Positions 45,470 to 56,600 of a stretch of 64,000 bases of DNA are shown here, one piece after another. The notes under the pieces were generated by a model that saw nothing but the letters and a program-made list of their open reading frames with translations, ran no database searches and was not told where the DNA came from. Source of the stretch: Phoenix dactylifera. Taxonomy: Eukaryota; Streptophyta; Magnoliopsida; Arecales; Arecaceae. The translations under genes were made by a program, and so were the position numbers. Position 1 is the first letter of the stretch. Every line of letters starts with the position of its first letter. Where the stretch lies: assembly GCF_009389715.1 (NCBI RefSeq), contig NW_024067981.1, forward strand, positions 248,001 through 312,000, read 5' to 3'.

Positions 45470-46888
45470 ACTATGAAGATTCGAGCAATCGGATGGAGCA
45501 ATGGAAGACCCACGGTCGGAGAAGGGAACCGCCACTGCCAGGGGCGGCTCAATACATTTGGAGGCCCAAGACGAACTAATTAAAAGAGACCTTTTTTTAT
45601 TATTATTTAAATAATAAATTTTTTTAATAAGTATAAAAATATTTTAAAAGATTAATTAGTAAACTAGCTTAGAAGCTAACAGAGGATAATCATCTAACTC
45701 GACAGTCTTGAGTCTTGACTAAATAAAAATCAATAGAAATGTCTCACCGGTCACCACTGCCTGGGAGAGTGGGAGGCTGGGATCAGAGTTCAGATTTAGT
45801 GGGATTTGGGAATGTGGGATGCTCACGGAGGACGGTGGACCAGAGGAGCGGAGGCTGCGGAGCCGAGCTGCCGAGTGCCGAGGAGGCCGGAGCGGCGAAG
45901 CGCGGAGGTCGGAGGAGCCGAGGACGGCGTGGAGAGCTGGAGAGGACTCCTCTCAGAGGAGATCCGGCCGGCAACTCGCCACTCGCCGGGTCTTCCATCG
46001 GCCGGAGCCCGGAGGTTGGAGGACGAGGGAGCCGAGGACGACGACGTCGGCCAGGAGAAGAGATCCGGCCGGCGGTCCAACAAGAGCAAGAGAGGAGATC
46101 CGGCCGGCGGCTCGCCACTGGCCGGGTTCTGCCTTCTTGGAGCTGGAGGAGGAGGACCGAGTCACCGAGGGGCGAGGACGGTGGAGTCGTGGAGAGATGG
46201 AGGCTCGGAGGTCGGAGTCGGAGGAGCCGAGGACGACGTCGGCGAGGAAAGATGGAGCGGTGCTGGCGTGCTGCGGTGGAGCCTGGAGAGGACTTCGGAG
46301 CACTGAGAACCGAGCTTCCGAGTCTGCCGAGTCTGCCGAGAACCAGAGAACGGGAGATTGGGATTTGGGAGAAGGTTGAACCAATAAAAAAGAAAGCACC
46401 GGCAGCAGAGAACTGAGAAGGGGGGAGAAAATTTTCGTTGCTTGTCATTTGTCAACTGCCGTAGCCGTTGCCCAGCCCAGCCAGCCTGTCGTCGGAGAGA
46501 CGCCGAAGGGCGAAGAGGATGCACTGTAGCGGCGTAGCCTGATTACCTGGTACTGGTAGGCGGTAGCCTATGCACTGTAGCGGCCTATCAGGCTATCAGC
46601 CTATGCTGCTATGCATTAAATTAAAAAAAAAGTGCAGTGGGATGGGGGCCTTCCCCAGGTTGGGGGCCTTAGGCGACCGCCCCCCAGGTTGGGGGCCTTA
46701 GGCGACCGCCTCAGTCGCCTAAGGCCCGAGCCGGCCTTAGCCACTGCTCGCTCTGGTGGCAAAAGGGAAAACACACACTCTAATGGAGATTCGAGCAATT
46801 GGATGGAGCAATGGAGGACCCATGGTGGCAGAAGGAAAACGCCACTGCTTGCTCTGGTGGCCAAAAGGAAAGCACACGCTCTAGTGGT
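45470..46888 (+). repeat. Tandem duplication of about 100 bp, split by the hAT-like element
   Basis: GATTCGAGCAATCGGATGGA at 45479 and GATTCGAGCAATTGGATGGA near 46789 begin two copies of the same unit, which continues through GCCACTGC and CTCTGGTGG...AAAAGG. The hAT-like element sits inside the first copy (45539-46739). Confidence 0.7.
45539..46739. mobile_element. Non-autonomous hAT-like DNA transposon
   Basis: 1201 bp, CAGGGGCGGCTC at the left and GAGCCGGCCTTA at the right (imperfect 12-bp inverted repeats, 9 of 12). Flanked by an exact 8-bp duplication GCCACTGC (45531-45538, 46740-46747); 8-bp TSDs are diagnostic of hAT. The interior is AT-rich first, then strongly GC-rich with GGAGCCGAGGACGACGTC-type repeats. 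Long ORFs on both strands there (up to 225 codons) are Arg/Gly-rich composition effects. No transposase. Confidence 0.8.
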
Positions 46889-46920
46889 GGTGGAAGGGAA
46901 GTTACTCGCGCATGCCAATT

Positions 46921-47803
46921 TGATTGGGGTAAACACAAACACAGGGAGAGCAAACCATAAAGGAGGAGAAACTGAAGAAAACTTTTATTAAGTTTGGCCA
47001 CACAGTACAAACGGGAATCAACAAGTATTTATCGTACGTAGTTGCCTTGTAAGTGATAAGAACAACTAAAAGATAAACATCAAAAAGATAGGTCCCACCA
47101 ACTAGATAGACTTTATCAAGTAGCTAAAAATAAAAGAATGATGATAGACTTAGGCTCTGACAGAGCTTTTAGGAAGACAGAAAGTATTTTGGGAGTTTCC
47201 AAAAATATTTTAGATAGTATAATAGTGTTTGGTAAAAAAATAAAAAATTATTTTAACTTTACTAAAAAGTTGAAAAGATCTATCTAAAAGAGCTTCTCCT
47301 AAAAGTGCTTTTTAGCATATGTCGGAAAGCTGTTTTAGTTTTAATGAAATTTTTATGTTCACCAAAATACCAATGAATAAATCTCAAAATTACATCTATT
47401 ATATCATATCATATCACATCGTATTATATAATTATAGTATAAATATACTATATTATATAATTATTATAGTACATTATATTATTATAATAATATAGTAATA
47501 AAATACTATATTATATTACTCTACTGTATAATGTCATGCAATGTCTATTATTATAACTTTATCATATCAAAAATACTTTTTTAGGTTGGTTTTCAAATAC
47601 AAGTTAAAGCTCTATATCACTTTAGAAATGTAGTTGCCAAATGACAATCAACTTATTATAAAAGTTCTATTTCTCAAAAGCTTTACTTCTAAAAGCTCCA
47701 AAAGCTTTACCATCAGCAATCCCAAGTAAGACATTAATCTACTTAATAAATTTAACCCCAAAAGATAAAAATAAATTAGAAATCTAGATTAAGTTTAATT
47801 TCA
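46921..47803 (-). repeat. copia-A 5' LTR with MITE inside
   Basis: Minus-strand LTR TGAAATTAAACTTAATC ... CCCCAATCA. About 300 bp match 14700-14976; the match is broken at about 47156-47735 by inserted sequence. Confidence 0.55.
47156..47735. mobile_element. MITE-like insertion in copia-A 5' LTR
   Basis: About 580 bp absent from the other LTR. The ends carry degenerate inverted AGCTTTTAGGAAG / TAAAGCTTTTGGAGCTTTT motifs; the middle is very AT-rich. Likely a small hAT or PIF-type MITE. Exact ends and TSD are not resolved. Confidence 0.4.
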
Positions 47804-48464
47804 AAAGTTCTAGTGGCATGGACTAGCAATGTAGGCTAACTATTTCATTATACATCATCACCAATGGAACATATAACTATAGTACCATTATAACTATAGT
47901 ACTGGTTCTGTGTTCTTTGCTGCATGTATAAGTGTTTTTGCAGTTAGGTGGTATGAATATATAGATCACATCACTTCCTTCTAACTTTTAATTTCAGCAC
48001 TTAGCCCACTTGTACCAAAAAAAAAAAGAGGCACATATAATGTACATCCCATGTGTCTTAACTGAATAATGATTTTCTTTGTGATGTAAAGCCGGATGAT
48101 GATGTTCTGATAGTGCTGTCTTCCATGACCCTGGATTTGGCTGCGTTGGATTCATTTTGTATTGGGACGCAATACCAGGCACATTGGCAACAGGAGATTC
48201 ATCGTATCTAGACACAAAAACCAGGTACTTTGAACGTAGTCGTTGGCCAGCAAGTTCAATGAATGTAAGAAGCCTTGCTCAACCGGCGGCTTTACCAAAT
48301 ACGACGTGCCAAAGCGGAAAATCTCTAACGCTCTGCGAGATTCACGAATCACGAGGGGCTAAAGGATGCAGCGGCACCGAGTCGGCACGTCCACGCTCCA
48401 TGCAACGGCTCTGATAAACGCTAGTTAAGGTGTACCATAACGCTGTACATCCCCGGACGCGGTC

Positions 48465-48472
48465 TATAAATA
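48465..48472 (+). promoter_or_regulatory. TATA box of the DUF506 gene
   Basis: TATAAATA in the context CGGTCTATAAATACTGCG, 73 bases upstream of the ATG at 48545; a canonical plant TATA position with a short leader. Confidence 0.7.
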
Positions 48473-48544
48473 CTGCGAGCCCTCTCCATTTCCACCACGA
48501 CGAAGAGGGGGGGAGAGAGAGAATTTTGTATTCCGATTTTGCCC

Positions 48545-49305
48545 ATGGGAACGGGGGAAAGAACGGCGAGGTACAAGAGGGCGACGGCGCCTCTGGACGG
48601 GACGGAGAGGGCGAGGCTATGGGAGGGGAGGCTGGGCGAGTCGGGGTCGCCGGAGAACTCGGCCGAGTTGGCGGACCTGGTGGACTCGTTCTACGACGAG
48701 GAGGTGAATGATGATGATGGAGGGAGAGGGGACGAGTCGGACACGGGATCAGAAGAGAAGGAGGTGGGAAATAGGGACCGGAGAGCGATGTTGGAGGCCG
48801 CTCTGGCCAAGTCGGAGGCGGACTCGGTGGCGAATCGGATCCGGGTCGAAGCGGAAGGGGCCGTCCGGGCGGTCGGGTCCGACACGGCCGGGCCCAAGAG
48901 GCGCGTGATGAGCTGGCTACGTGAGAGGGGTTTTGATGCGGGTAAGCTTCTGTTCTCGTCAACACAAAATAGCAGTAGCATTTCTTTCAGCTGCTTGATT
49001 TGAGTTTTCTCCATTTTGGGGGTTCTCATAATAATTATAGTCGGCAAAATGGTCCTCCTTTTTGCTCTTGATTCCGTATTGTTTTTAGCTGCTTCTCTTG
49101 TTTGTTGTTTAATCTTATATTGATTGATTTTCTGTTTATGGATGATTTTTTTTTCAAGGAAAAATTATAAATCTGTTTATGGAAGATGGTTTTATTGTTT
49201 TCATTTTGTTGAAACAAAACAAGATGGATGAATAAGGGACTCAAATAAAAAAAACCATAAATATTCTCCTAAATATATAAAATTGTATGAATACTTTTTT
49301 AAAAT

Positions 49306-49344
<39 letters not shown>

Positions 49345-51278
49345 ATATATCTATACCATCTAACTTAAAACTAAAAAAACCAAAATATCCTTATGGGTAG
49401 ATATGCAAAAAAAAAAAAAAAATTATAAGCGTATACATGCAAATAGCAACTTTACGATGGTATCATGCAATTTTTCATATTTAGAAAGATATATTTTCAA
49501 AAAATCTATTAAAAAAGGATCAAAACTCAGCTGAAACTTGTTAAGTCTTTTATAATTTAGTTGAACGGATAAGTTAAAAAAAGATTGAGCCACATTATCA
49601 ATTTTCTTTTTAAGATGGTCAAGTTGGAATATTAGGTGATAATTTTGATAATGCTATTCTCCATTTGATTTTGATATAATTATCAGTATTGAATATATGA
49701 TATCTATTTATTTTTTATTATTTTTAAAAAATTAAAGCATATCAAATTTAAATTTATTATAGATGCTTAGATTAGTAAAATATTTTTTAATGCTTTGTAA
49801 ATGTTGAGTTATTTGTTTTTTAGGCGAAAATTTCGTAAAAGAAACATGATTCATTCTATAAGAATTTATATTAACATGAGATTATGTGGCATGATAATAT
49901 TATTTTTTTTGTTTTTTTTCCTATTAAGAACAACTGAATTATCTCCACTGAATTTTGATATTTTTTATTAGATTTTTTAAGTGTATACTTTTTAAATTAA
50001 TTTTAGATGCTTAGATTAGAAAAATATTAGTGATTTGTAAATGTTGAGTTGTTTGTTTTTTAGGCGAGAATTTCGTAAAAGTAATGTGACTCATTCTATA
50101 AAAGTTGATATTAACATGAGATCATGTGGCATGATAATATTAACTTTTTTGCCACCTTTTTTTATTAAGAACAACTGAAATAGCTTCACTGAATATTGAT
50201 CATTTTTTATTAGATTGTTTTAAGTGCATACCCTTCTAAATATACGTAATTGCATAATATCCTTGCAAAGTTGTTATTTGCATATGTATCCTTATAAGGT
50301 GTTCTTTTTGCGTACTACCTGTAAGAATATTTTATTTTAAATTTAAATTATTTATTTTTTAATGACGTTAGATGGTATATATATATCAAAAAAAGAGAAA
50401 TAAGGCTATATATGTAAAATAATTATTTGATGATAGTATACATGCAAATAGCAATTTTATGAGGATATTCACATAATTTTATATATTTTGGAGGGTACAT
50501 ATAAAAAAAACTCAATAAAAAAGTAAAATGAGATTATTGTAGTGACTCCTCCGGCTTTTCAAATTTATTTACATTCTGGTTCTTATAATGATAGTCATAT
50601 TAGTTTCTTGCTGCAATCACACCACAAAAAAAATTAACTCTTGAGGGCTGTTTTGTTCTCAGATTCTACTACAACAGATTTAAACAAAATTTAAAATGAA
50701 TGACCAGCTCCTATTTGATCATGTTCTTCACGTAACTCTTTCGAACACATTTCAACTCGCTGAACTTGACTTCCTCAGGGCTCTGCAAATCCTCCTGGGA
50801 AAGAGCTAAGAGAGTCCCCGCCGGCCACCACGATTTCATCGACGTGATCGCCGGAGGTGGGACCCGTTACATCCTGGAGATCGATCTACCGGCCGAGTTC
50901 GAGATTGCACGGCCGACGAGCGACTATTTGACTCTCCTCGGTCCCCTGCCGGCGGTGTACGTCGGGAGGCCGGAGGTGCTGAAGGGGATCGTAAAGCTGA
51001 TGTGTGCTGCGGCCAAGGAGTCCATGAGGAGTGCGGGCATGCACGTCCCGCCATGGAGGAGGGGGGGTTACGTCCAGATGAAGTGGTTTGGTTCGTACAC
51101 GAGGACGACGAGCAGGATTCCAGTGGGGAGGGAGGAAGTAGGTGACGGAGGGGCGATGGCAGCCGGCGTGACCCGGCCCGGGATTGCCATGGGGCAGAGG
51201 TTTTGTAGGATGCGGTTTAGGTGCAGGGAATTGCAGGTGAATGAGAGAAACTGGCCAATGGCATTTAGAGGCACGTGA
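48545..51278 (+). CDS. DUF506 family protein (PDDEXK-like)
   Basis: Two exons, 48545-48941 and 50779-51278, spliced GT-AG (G/GTAAGC ... CCTCAG/GG) to an 897-nt frame (298 aa), a usual length for the family. An in-frame TTG at 48539 is not a plausible plant start, so the ATG at 48545 (CCCATGGGA) is chosen. The N-terminal half has the family's acidic LVDSFYDEE motif and an Asp/Glu-rich stretch. DUF506 (PF04720) blocks follow: SWLRERGFDAGLCKS spanning the junction, DVIAGGGTRYILEIDL, FEIARPT, VYVGRPEVLKGIVKLMC and VPPWRRGGYVQMKWFGSY. The family is plant-specific, related to PDDEXK nuclease folds, with members reported in stress and root-hair contexts. The biochemical role here is unknown. No lesion seen. 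Confidence 0.9.
49236..49513. mobile_element. MITE 1 in DUF506 intron
   Basis: Terminal inverted repeats of about 60 bases (CATAAATATTCTCCTAAATA at the left; the right arm's reverse complement has TTTCTAAATATGAAAAATTGCATG), same family as the 11.75-kb MITE. A (TA)n run lies at about 49309-49338. Confidence 0.5.
49740..50227 (+). repeat. Tandem duplication (244-bp unit) in DUF506 intron
   Basis: GATGCTTAGATTAG (49762 and 50006), TTTGTTTTTTAGGCGA, AATTTCGTAAAAG, GTGGCATGATAATATTA and AAGAACAACTGAA recur in the same order 244 bp apart, with about 15% differences by eye. Confidence 0.8.
50216..50518. mobile_element. MITE 2 in DUF506 intron
   Basis: About 300 bp; left arm AAGTGCATACCCTTCTAAAT ... 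TTGTTATTTGCATATGTATCC. The right arm (reverse complement ATGTACCCTCCAAAATAT ... TTGCTATTTGCATGTATAC) matches over about 80 bases. The centre contains ATGACGTTAGATGG, as in the other two family members. Confidence 0.6.
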
Positions 51279-53601
51279 TTTTCTTTTTTCCTTTCCTTTT
51301 TTTTTGTTTGATGTTATAATAGGTAAGTGCGTCCAAATTTTGGGGAATGAAACCCCAAACCGTGATTCACCGCTTCAGTACCGAACCTCGTATCGGTGCC
51401 ATGCAAGTACAGTATCAATACGAAATTTTTTTAGCTTACTAATAAGTATTGGATACCAGTCCTGAACTGGTACGGTATAATATACTCTATACCATCTGGC
51501 CATACCTGAAACTTTTGAGGCCACGATGGTTCTGAAACTACCTGCATATACAAAATTCTTTTTCTTGAAATAAAGAAAAACTTTGGAAGAAAGATATAAT
51601 ATCATTTGTTGCGGAAGGGGCTTCTCCTTTATAATGTGTTTGTTGTTTTTTATTTTTTTTTATTTTTTTATCTTTTGTTCCCCCCTCCCCCACGTGTACA
51701 AAAAAAAAGAAAAATTAGTTTATGCACAATTGCTACATGTCCTATTTAACTCGAGCATGACTTCGTTCTCGTAAGTTGTCATAGAATCTACTAGCAGATG
51801 AATGGATGGACAGCCAAATGGAGACCTCTTTATAAATTGGGTTGCTCAGTTAAAAAATTGTGGGAGATTTGAACATCTCAGGAACGGCAAAACGATATCC
51901 TATTTGGAAGCCCATGGCGTCGTCGCTAATAGGTAAGGCATGTAGGATTTCAGGGACGGTATTACAACTAGAACTGCTCAAGGGAGTATCCTCACTAACG
52001 ATAGCCTTAAAATAGGCTTTTCAAGTGTTTCAGGCCATAATTCAGAGGATTCAAGTCAAAGGATTTCTCATGAGTTCATGAATTTTAAGAGAAGAAAATG
52101 CTCTGGCCCAACTATTTTATCAAAGGCAAAAGGAGTCATTTTGGTTTGTGATTTTGACCATTAGTATGGTGTAAATACTGGTCGGTACAATACATGACTT
52201 GATCTGAGGATCAGATGCAGAAACATCACAGTTCATCTTGCAGGACTCTTCAACTATAGGAATGACATCGATGATGGAAATAGTTTCTTCATCAGCCTCA
52301 AATGATGCAGCTTCCTTATTTGAGAATAGCTAGCTCCAACAGAACATGAACAAATCCTGGAACATATAATTTGAGAGCATGAGCTCTTGCTCAGGACTCA
52401 GAAGTAAAAATGCAGATCCCTTGATTCTCCGAGGAACCATGAAGAACCCATTTTTCCAAATCTTCAAACTTGTATGGACTCATGGTCTTAACAGTGCAGG
52501 GTACTTCCTCGGTACTAGAAGACTCTGACCTCAATGATTTCTCAGAAATACTACCTTCTTGAATCGAGTTACTTTGCCGAAGCTGGCATCCATGCCGATA
52601 AAAGAACGAAACGAGAAGCAGGCCATGGACCAAGAAAACCTGTTCTCGCCCCAGTTCCAACATATACCAACCTGTTATAGGGTCACCCTTCTCCATAAGG
52701 AACAATGTCTGGTTGCGGAGACTTTGAAGGAGGTGGAGGCAATATAGTATCAGCATTAGTGGGTTCATTTCTAAGAGGAACCAGAAGAGTGGCAAAAGGA
52801 TATATAATCCATCCTAATTCCTACCCACAGTGGGTTTGCATCCAAGATTGATTGCTTATCGGTGTTAAACCTACCTGCAATTAAGGACACAACGTTACCC
52901 CAGATAATCACATAAGCAAATACTTATCTGGTTCCCAGTAGGGCAAGCACATCTAAGAGGGACTAGCAGCCTGAACTCAATAGTCAGCAAAAAGATGGAA
53001 TACAGAATAGAAAGAAGAGGTTCCCTTCTCTGACGGTACATATTAGGCTTGTGAAACTTGGGAAGACCATGCCGGATTAGAACACATCTCTTCCATCAAT
53101 ATCTCAGAAAAAAAAGAAGAAGAAGAAAACCTCCATCAAGAGGAGGGAAATGCCACCATGAGGTTACTACTATGTTGGTGGCAAAATAATTGAAGTTTGA
53201 TTGCTGATCTAAGGTCACTCCTAAGGAACCAATCAAGTAGAAATCACCACTCTCAAGAGAAAAGGATACTTTTTCATCAGAGTGGAGCTATAGCTTGAAC
53301 CATGGCTTTAGTACTTAGTCATGGTGTTCCGACATTTCTTAGATTTATGGTCTGGCTGGTACCGCTCTTGCTGAACCAATTTCATGCTTGCCTAAACTAT
53401 TTAACTGGGCATATTCTATTTCCACTACCCAAAATCTGAGCAGCAATGCAAAAATATAGATAACAAGAAATTATCTATTGGGAGGAAGACAATATTTATG
53501 TGGATACAAATAAATTTGTTTTCATTGAAGGAGGAGGTAAGTTCACAAAATTTCAAATGCCTTGATGATAATCAGATTTATTGCTGATGACTGCTAGACT
53601 C
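51279..53601. other. Spacer between DUF506 and TIG genes
   Basis: The two genes point toward each other here. It includes GGTACGGTATAAT/TACCGAACCTCG phrases near 51.37-51.5 kb of a kind also seen near 60.65 and 62.7 kb (dispersed repeat) and a 134-codon minus-strand ORF (52795-52391) listed separately. No other supported gene. Confidence 0.5.
52391..52795 (-). CDS. Unrecognised 134-codon ORF
   Basis: Minus strand, MPLFWFLLEMNPLM start, stop at 52391. The first 35 residues are hydrophobic. The C-terminal half is Ser/Glu-rich (EKSLRSESSSTEEVP) and ends EKWVLHGSSENQGICIF. I do not recognise a family. It lies 0.8 kb downstream of the TIG stop on the same strand, so it might be TIG 3' UTR, a separate small gene, or chance. 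Confidence 0.2.
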   Translation of the reverse strand: MPLFWFLLEMNPLMLILYCLHLLQSLRNQTLFLMEKGDPITGWYMLELGREQVFLVHGLLLVSFFYRHGCQLRQSNSIQEGSISEKSLRSESSSTEEVPCTVKTMSPYKFEDLEKWVLHGSSENQGICIFTSES

Positions 53602-56600
53602 TCACCTGTTTACATATTGGATGTCAGCATTCTCTCTCAACCATTCCAGCACCTTTGCTCCCTCTAGAACATCTTGAACCTGTGTAATTTCATTGAAAAT
53701 GTTACTTCATTTTAATGCTTGTAATAGCATAATTGGTATCAACAAGAGAATTTCTCTTCTTAAAGACGGGGAGAAGCAACTCAAGGTTTAGCATTACAGG
53801 CAAAATAGGTAACAAGATTCTGTTGACTATAAATGTGGCAAATCATCTGTGAAAAGTATATTGTTTGCAAGGTTCCTTTTTTATGGAGATGGAATGTGTG
53901 ATTTTTCTGCATCTTCCTCTCGCAAGTCTTGATGGGCGGACGAATTTCCTTTGTTTACATTTCGGGGTGGGTGTAGTGGTCAGTCAGGCTGATACAAGTC
54001 CCTACATAGTCAGGCTGCACATAGAACTGACAGAACCTACCCATACTCAAATATTCTGTTCAGGTGGTTTAATTCTCACAATTCCTTCCTACATGTCCAT
54101 TATTTATATTTCTTAGGCAAGCAGCCCAATCCCAAACCATATTTAGACATGCAGGCATTGATGTGGGGCATTTCAGAAGGCTCTAATCAAGATATGTTTT
54201 TCCCCATGATATCAACGGTTTAAACAAATGTGCATGAGACAAAGTAGATTGAAGGGTTTTTTGGTGAGTAAACCAAGACTGACAGAAGAAATAGATATAT
54301 ATGAATCTCGACACTGCACAATAGTATGGGATGTGTAGAGGATGAAATAATGCACGCATGCTGTTCTTGTCATGTGTAGGTCCAAAAATCCTCACTCATG
54401 CTCATAACATCAATTGAACTGAAAATATAATAAAATAAAGAAATTTCATGTGATTGTATATGGGACGGTAATAAAAAAAACCTGCTCTCTAATACGCTCT
54501 TCATCATATTCTTGGTTATGGCGTTTGAACTCCGCCACAGAGTTCTCAACCTCTTTAACAAGCTCCTCCGTTGGATACTACAAAAAATTGAGAGTTAGTA
54601 TCTTAATTTTAAGTTCTAACCAGTAAGTTAAGAGAATCATTAGATTTTCAAATTCATGAGTGTAGAGCTAACTAACATGACCAATACATGACCAATAAGT
54701 AAGCCTTTACTGATTAATGTTTACCAAACTTCAACATAAATTGAGCTGTATCTGGCACACATTCCACACCAACACTTATTAACGTGTAAACAAGACCAAG
54801 CCGCTAAAAGGCCTGAGCATTACTGATATGATCTAATTTGTAGAACTTAATTCACGTATAAATGAGGGGGCAATAAATAAATGGGCAAGGAAATAACACT
54901 TGTTTTCCAACTAATGGAGCAGGATAAATAACAAAGAAAATACTCACAAGTGAATATCACAAGAATACTGAAAGCAGGAAAAGCCATAACCAATAAGCTT
55001 TGATCTGTTTAACTGCTTGGAAAAAGGAAACAAGTAGAGGCAACATGAAAAATGGCACATCCTTGATAGGTTTCTACATTCACTTAAAATCCGATCAATC
55101 TGGCAGTATCTTGACATGGTTATGTAGCAATACACCAGCACCCATTAGTTACATAAAGGTGCCATGTGCATTGCCTTCACCATAATATTTTGGAAACCAA
55201 GTTATTCAGAAGGCTAGATTTGAAAAATATTAAACCCACTAAAGATAATTATGAAAATTTGAAAATTCTGAATTAACAGCTATACTCCAATTTACAAACC
55301 AAGGAGTAGAAATTCATTAACACTTTAGATGAAAGATTATATACATAATTTATTGGTGGCATGTTCTCAGAACTTTCTTTATAATATTTCTTGCTGATTT
55401 TCAGTTGAAATAATCAGGCTCGGATCACCCACAGCAAATTGTCCATTTAGACCCAATTTCGATGACTAAAGCCCCCATTCATGCAGTAACTATATGGGCA
55501 AGGGTTCTTGTAAAGAGGCAAAGTATGGAGTTAGGAGAGGATATTCCCATCGATCCTAGTCCTGATAATTTTAAGATGGTCAACATCACCTTGAATATGG
55601 AATTTGTTATGCAGGAAAAGTCAGGACTAGGAGAATTGTCAAGGCACTCCAATTTTTCTCCCACTCCTTCACTTCTTTAATTGGAAAGTCTCGCATATGC
55701 CAATAGGTTAGGCTGACCCAAAAAAATTCTAGAACTGGCTGGTTGGATCGAAAAAATCAAAACCTGATTTCTTATGGGCTACACCTCAGTAATCTTGAAG
55801 CTCAACAAATACCGAAGAAATTTCAACTTTTACATTATTTCGATCTACCATGAATATTGAAGAAATGAATTTCAAGTTTTACCTTAGCACCATCTCCTCA
55901 TACAAAGAGCTCCATTTGGATGTGGTTTTGACTCAATTAAAGGCAATGCATGATGATCTTAGGCAATCTCCTCGCCTATAGTGATAACTAGACTCTCAAG
56001 TAGCAGCTCTCTTGAAGTCTTCCAGTTAATGGGAGGTATACTCACATGTTGACATGCTCGCATTCTTAATTTACTGTTAATGATGGCCTTAGCATTATTT
56101 CCAATATCCTTTACTAAAATCCGTAACTTTGTGTAGTATATAAAAACTTCAAAATTTTCTATGAAGTTTAAGAAGGTTCTATGTCTTGAAGTAGAAAGAT
56201 AGTGGGATTCACCTATTACATCTTGGAGTTTGCATCAGTGTGCAAGGACATTCTTAACTTTGACCGCATGACTTTATTCTCAAATCTGCACCGTCAAGTG
56301 ATGATTGGAGAAAAGCTAAGTACATGTGTAAGTTCCTTAGAGGTATTCTTCTGATGCTACAAATGTTGTTTTTATAGAACAAGATATACTATGCTAAACC
56401 TTTATTTTGATATAATATGAATGATCTAAAAACAATTTAGGCTGGAATCTAATAATGTTGTTGAGACAATGCAAAAAATGATTTAAAATGCAAGAAAACT
56501 TTGATAAATATCCAAAAGATCATGATCAGTTATTGGCAGTTGCAGAAGGTCTTTGAATTCGATTTGAAATGTCTCTTTCTCTTGTTGAATTTTGTTCTTC

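Larger units (their letters stand above)
14700..47803 (-). mobile_element. Old Ty1/copia retrotransposon (copia-A), host of the nest
   Basis: Two related short LTRs bracket the nest: 14700-14976 (3' LTR) and 46921-47803 (5' LTR, containing a MITE). Both run TG...CA on the minus strand and share long words such as AAGAAAACTTTTAT, AAGTTTGGCCACAC and AAAAGATAAAAATAAA. A polypurine tract (minus strand AAAAAAAAAAGAGGGGA, 14977-14993) lies against the 3' LTR, fixing the orientation. Internal gag, protease, integrase and RNase H remnants lie at 15.0-17.35 kb. RT is missing. The outer TSD is not visible (GTTAG versus AAAGT). That one element spans the whole nest is inferred from LTR similarity. Confidence 0.6.

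Noticed and set aside
45739..46448. 225- and 221-codon overlapping ORFs on opposite strands
   Set aside because: Arg/Gly- or Pro/Ser-rich products of a GC-rich repetitive hAT-like interior; no domain, and both strands open equally.
48539..48544. TTG start two codons before the DUF506 ATG
   Set aside because: A plant cytosolic gene would start at the ATG at 48545, which has good context.
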